From CAZBWE01 sp964495465 (GTDB lineage: Bacteria; Planctomycetota; Phycisphaerae; Sedimentisphaerales; Anaerobacaceae), in the NCBI GenBank assembly GCA_964495465.1, contig CAZBWE010000091.1, positions 1-8,131 on the forward strand: a stretch of DNA of 8,131 bases, in the 5' to 3' direction. The notes under the pieces are model-generated. The model saw only the letters and a list, made by a program, of their open reading frames with translations. It did not search any database and was not told the DNA's origin. Positions 6,209 through 8,131 of this stretch are shown here, in pieces. The position numbers and the translations under genes were made by a program. Every line of letters begins with the position of its first letter. Position 1 is the first letter of the stretch.

Positions 6209-6412
6209 TTATGCCCTGCCAAGGGACTTAAGATATTTCTTTGCCTTGCGAAGCCCCATCCTTGATGCCTTCTTTTTTACCGCATCGAGCGGGCGACCTA
6301 ACTTCGCGGCTATTGTGGCTGTGGGATTATCCGGGAAGAGTCTCATGAGCAGATTCAAATCACTCTTCGACCAGGCGCCCTTTATAAGTTTTTTTCTTTT
6401 CTTTTTCGCCAT
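6209..6412 (-). CDS. small Myb/SANT-like putative DNA-binding protein
   Basis: A 67-residue, strongly basic protein. A Lys/Arg-rich start (MAKKKRKK) leads into a compact three-helix pattern like Myb/SANT or GcrA-type helix-turn-helix domains: Trp14 and SDLNLLMRLF (17-26) as helix 1, TATIAAKLGR (31-40) as helix 2, and PLDAVKKKASRMGL (41-54) as the probable recognition helix. The tail KAKKYLKSLGRA is again basic. IAxxLGR followed by AVxxKASRxGL is typical of this fold. I recall near-identical small proteins in planctomycete genomes, usually annotated hypothetical; that memory is unchecked. The ATG at 6412 has a strong Shine-Dalgarno AAAGGAG (6426-6420) 7 bases upstream and its own promoter, which argues strongly that this short gene is real. 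Nucleoid-associated or transcription-regulator roles are both possible. Confidence 0.78.
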   Translation of the reverse strand: MAKKKRKKLIKGAWSKSDLNLLMRLFPDNPTATIAAKLGRPLDAVKKKASRMGLRKAKKYLKSLGRA

Positions 6413-6419
6413 TGCATAA

Positions 6420-6426
6420 CTCCTTT
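6420..6426 (-). promoter_or_regulatory. Shine-Dalgarno site of the Myb-like gene
   Basis: AAAGGAG on the minus strand, 7 bases before the ATG at 6412. It also marks 6412 over an out-of-frame ATG at 6417-6415. Confidence 0.75.
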
Positions 6427-6466
6427 CATTTTAATCCCGCTTATCGTCTGCAATCGCATTTCTAGT

Positions 6467-6495
6467 ATTTTAACAGGTGACGCTGTAGCAGTCAA
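6467..6495 (-). promoter_or_regulatory. sigma70-type promoter of the Myb-like gene
   Basis: TTGACT (6495-6490, five of six) and TAAAAT (6472-6467, five of six) are separated by exactly 17 bases on the minus strand. Transcription would start near 6460, about 48 bases before the ATG. It is among the best promoters in the window and suggests high expression of a very small protein. Confidence 0.78.
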
Positions 6496-6509
6496 ATATT
6501 TTTCCTTGG

Positions 6510-6526
6510 TTAAAAGTCACTTTTAA
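6510..6526. promoter_or_regulatory. perfect 8+1+8 palindrome, possible operator
   Basis: TTAAAAGT and its exact inverse ACTTTTAA flank a single C. The site is centred at 6518, about 25 bases upstream of the -35 box of the Myb-like promoter (near -58 from the predicted start), a usual place for an activator or dimeric regulator. No T run follows on either strand, so a terminator role is unlikely. The binding protein is unknown. Confidence 0.4.
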
Positions 6527-6582
6527 GAAGTTCTACGTATTTTTGGGTGTTTTGTTCTGTTTGCAGGCCGGATATGGCTTAT

Positions 6583-7974
6583 CTATTTCAGCCAGTTTCC
6601 CGCCAGTTTGCCAAAGTCATCGAGGTTTACCTCGCCGTTGCCGTCGAGGTCGGCCCCATTACAGTCCCCACAATCGACATCCAGCCAGTTAGACACGAGA
6701 AACCCTAAATCGCCTAAATCGACATCCCCGTCGCCCTGGCAGTCACCCACCAGGTACTCAAATGCCCCCAGGTCGGGCGCATCGCCTTCAAAAACCAGTC
6801 CCACGTCGATTCCTGCGTCTATTAACGAACTTGTTGGGGAAAGACGAAGAAAACCCATTTTAGGCAGCCCTCCATCCGGCTTGCGCGGGCCGTCAAGCCC
6901 GTTGGGGTCAAGCGTTACAAAATCCGAATCGCTGACTGTAAAACCATTCCAGGAATTGTAATCATGGTTAATCTCTTCATAAATCAATACCGAACCTAAG
7001 TGCGAGAGGTTGTTGCGCAACCTATGCGTATCGGAATGTTCGTCAAAGTAAAAATTTTTGCCCTCGCTCGCGGCACAGGTGCAGTTATAAACCTGAACTC
7101 CGGTTAAATTCCCGTTCACATCGATTCCATGATGTCGATGGTCGTAAGCCAAGCACCTTATCAGGACGTGTCCGCCGCTTCCGTGTCCCAATTTAAATCC
7201 ATTGGCATTTCCCGCGAAGAGTGGGTCTTCCCATATATTGTCGCCATTGTAAAAAGACCAGCAGTCCTCGACCGTGACGCCATTGCCGGCCTCCCAGAAA
7301 TCAAAACCGTCATCGGAGTTGTTCCAGGCCCGGCAGCCCTTGAAAAGATTACCTTCGCCTATGTCGAATTTTGCCCCAAAACCATCTGCATCCTGGCCGT
7401 GCTCTTCCGGGTCGTAATTAAAATATGAATCACAGTTCAGGACCAGATTACAAGAGGCGGGATTTGTCAAATGCAACCCTGTGTCTCCGTTGCTGCGCGT
7501 AACCAATTGCTCCATAATATTATCCGAACCTGTGGCCCGCAAGCCATTATGACCGGCATACTGGATGGTAAATCCCCTGAGGTGCCAGTAACTGCCGTCC
7601 AGCCGAATGCCGCTGTCATCAACGCCGACATTCTGGAAGTCCAGAATCGGGACTTCCTCCTGGTAAGAACATAAAGTTATGGGGTTTTCCGATACGCCGC
7701 TTTTTGTAATCCGGATGGTTTGGGAATAGACATACAAGCCGCCGCGCAGGAAAATAGTATCGCCGGGCTGGGCCTGTCCCATTGCCTTTTCAATGGTTTT
7801 AAAAGGGCTGTTTATAGTCCCATCGTTGTTGTCGTTGCCGTCCGGCGAGACAAAAAAATCACTTCCATTTACAGGGCGGGCTGCAAAAAGCACCCCCAAC
7901 GTCAGCAGCAGTATGAAAAGCCGCTGCCATCGCCGGATTTGTAGAAATGATATATGTGCTCGAAATTGACTCAT
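6583..7974 (-). CDS. secreted pectate lyase, PL9 family, with C-terminal dockerin-like repeats
   Basis: About 463 residues, exported, expected to cleave polygalacturonate by calcium-dependent beta-elimination. Counting from an in-frame TTG at 7980 (465 residues), the N terminus has an Arg-rich start and hydrophobic core LFILLLTLGVLFAA (21-34), a signal peptide with cleavage near 40. FFVSPDGNDNNDGT (42-55) opens the right-handed beta-helix. Asp199 (DGFGAK), Asp223, Asp224 and Asp227 (DDGFD) and Lys263 (NGFKLG) keep exactly the spacing I remember for the calcium ligands and catalytic lysine of Dickeya Pel9A (209, 233, 234, 237, 273), so the active site looks intact. Residues 412-465 contain two dockerin-type calcium loops (DGDVDLGD and LDGNGEVNLDD), each ending in NWL, probably for attachment or complex formation. 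I prefer ATG 7974; a GGAGG-like run lies rather far upstream (about 30 bases). A related PL9-like exo-enzyme is possible. Confidence 0.92.
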   Translation of the reverse strand: MSQFRAHISFLQIRRWQRLFILLLTLGVLFAARPVNGSDFFVSPDGNDNNDGTINSPFKTIEKAMGQAQPGDTIFLRGGLYVYSQTIRITKSGVSENPITLCSYQEEVPILDFQNVGVDDSGIRLDGSYWHLRGFTIQYAGHNGLRATGSDNIMEQLVTRSNGDTGLHLTNPASCNLVLNCDSYFNYDPEEHGQDADGFGAKFDIGEGNLFKGCRAWNNSDDGFDFWEAGNGVTVEDCWSFYNGDNIWEDPLFAGNANGFKLGHGSGGHVLIRCLAYDHRHHGIDVNGNLTGVQVYNCTCAASEGKNFYFDEHSDTHRLRNNLSHLGSVLIYEEINHDYNSWNGFTVSDSDFVTLDPNGLDGPRKPDGGLPKMGFLRLSPTSSLIDAGIDVGLVFEGDAPDLGAFEYLVGDCQGDGDVDLGDLGFLVSNWLDVDCGDCNGADLDGNGEVNLDDFGKLAGNWLK

Positions 7975-8131
7975 TTTCAAAAGATGACTTTTTATAACCC
8001 CTTTCCTCCAAAGCTTTTCAGGATTTGAACTTTTTATGTCCGACTTCGTTTGTACTACAATGCGGCAGTCTTTGCTTGTTGTCCTGCTCCGAGCGAAGAC
8101 TGGAGGCGGGGAGATTCCGGCCTTCGGCCTA
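7975..8131. other. region upstream of the pectate lyase, window edge
   Basis: Non-coding as far as I can tell. It holds a purine-rich GGAGG-like run on the minus strand (about 8004-8010), an AT-rich segment (about 8020-8040) and a GC-rich right end with the short hairpin GGCC-TTC-GGCC (8119-8129). No promoter with two good hexamers is evident for the pectate lyase. The GC-rich end may belong to an intergenic repeat cut by the window edge. Confidence 0.35.

Larger units (their letters stand above)
6413..6582. other. intergenic region between pectate lyase and Myb-like gene
   Basis: The 170 bases hold the Myb-like promoter, its Shine-Dalgarno site and the palindrome. I see no convincing Rho-independent terminator for the pectate lyase gene that ends at 6583, so transcription may read through or end by another route. 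Confidence 0.5.

Noticed and set aside
5989..6222. Minus-strand open frame of 77 codons downstream of the Myb-like gene
   Set aside because: It overlaps the end of the Myb-like gene, has no ribosome binding site, and its protein has no domain, membrane or signal features.
6063..6419. Plus-strand open frame opposite the Myb-like gene
   Set aside because: It is the antisense of a gene with promoter and Shine-Dalgarno support; the Phe-rich end is the mirror of the lysine codons.
8010..8068. Promoter for the pectate lyase (TTGTAG ... ATAAAA, 17-base gap, minus strand)
   Set aside because: The -35 box matches at only three of six positions, which is expected by chance in AT-rich DNA.
8036..8131. 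Plus-strand frame open to the window edge (32 codons from ATG at 8036)
   Set aside because: Too short to judge, no Shine-Dalgarno site, no recognisable sequence, and it runs through the GC-rich hairpin region.
1..8131. CRISPR array, insertion sequence, integrase or phage genes
   Set aside because: No regularly spaced repeats, transposase or integrase motifs, or target-site duplications were seen; the tRNA is not followed by an attachment-like repeat in the window.

Overview
The window looks like chromosomal DNA of a bacterium, most likely a planctomycete of the Phycisphaerae type. This is inference from gene content: a secreted right-handed beta-helix pectate lyase carrying a C-terminal dockerin-like duplicated repeat, a soluble Hanks-type kinase paired with a PPP-like phosphatase, an 83-residue DUF2007 protein next to trpS and scpA, and a 67-residue lysine-rich Myb/SANT-like protein of a kind I associate with planctomycetes. 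No marker in the window fixes the species.

Layout. The left edge holds a tRNA-Asn(GTT) on the minus strand with a good sigma70-type promoter, followed by about 400 bases of AT-rich non-coding DNA. The plus strand then carries a Ser/Thr kinase gene (510-1370) overlapped by 20 bases by a metallophosphoesterase gene (1351-2199). After a low-complexity spacer comes a membrane-anchored GT2/GT21 glycosyltransferase (about 2335-3579). It converges on a tightly packed minus-strand operon: trpS, a DUF2007 gene, then scpA (5835 down to 3641). That operon has a TTGACA promoter with a 17-base spacer, and two of its genes appear to start at TTG behind strong Shine-Dalgarno sequences. Next is a non-coding stretch with a terminator-like hairpin, then the Myb-like gene (6209-6412, minus) with its own strong promoter and a perfect 8+1+8 palindrome just upstream. 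The right part is a PL9-family pectate lyase with a dockerin-like tail (6583-7974, minus).

How the parts fit. The operon joins housekeeping functions: tryptophan charging and chromosome condensation by SMC-ScpAB (no scpB is seen here). The kinase and phosphatase overlap and are probably translated together, so they may form a writer/eraser pair for one set of phosphoproteins. The glycosyltransferase probably glycosylates a membrane lipid. The pectate lyase is an exported plant or algal polysaccharide-degrading enzyme. The best candidates for something under-described are the kinase/phosphatase pair, whose two enzymes both depart from textbook motifs, and the Myb-like gene with its palindrome.
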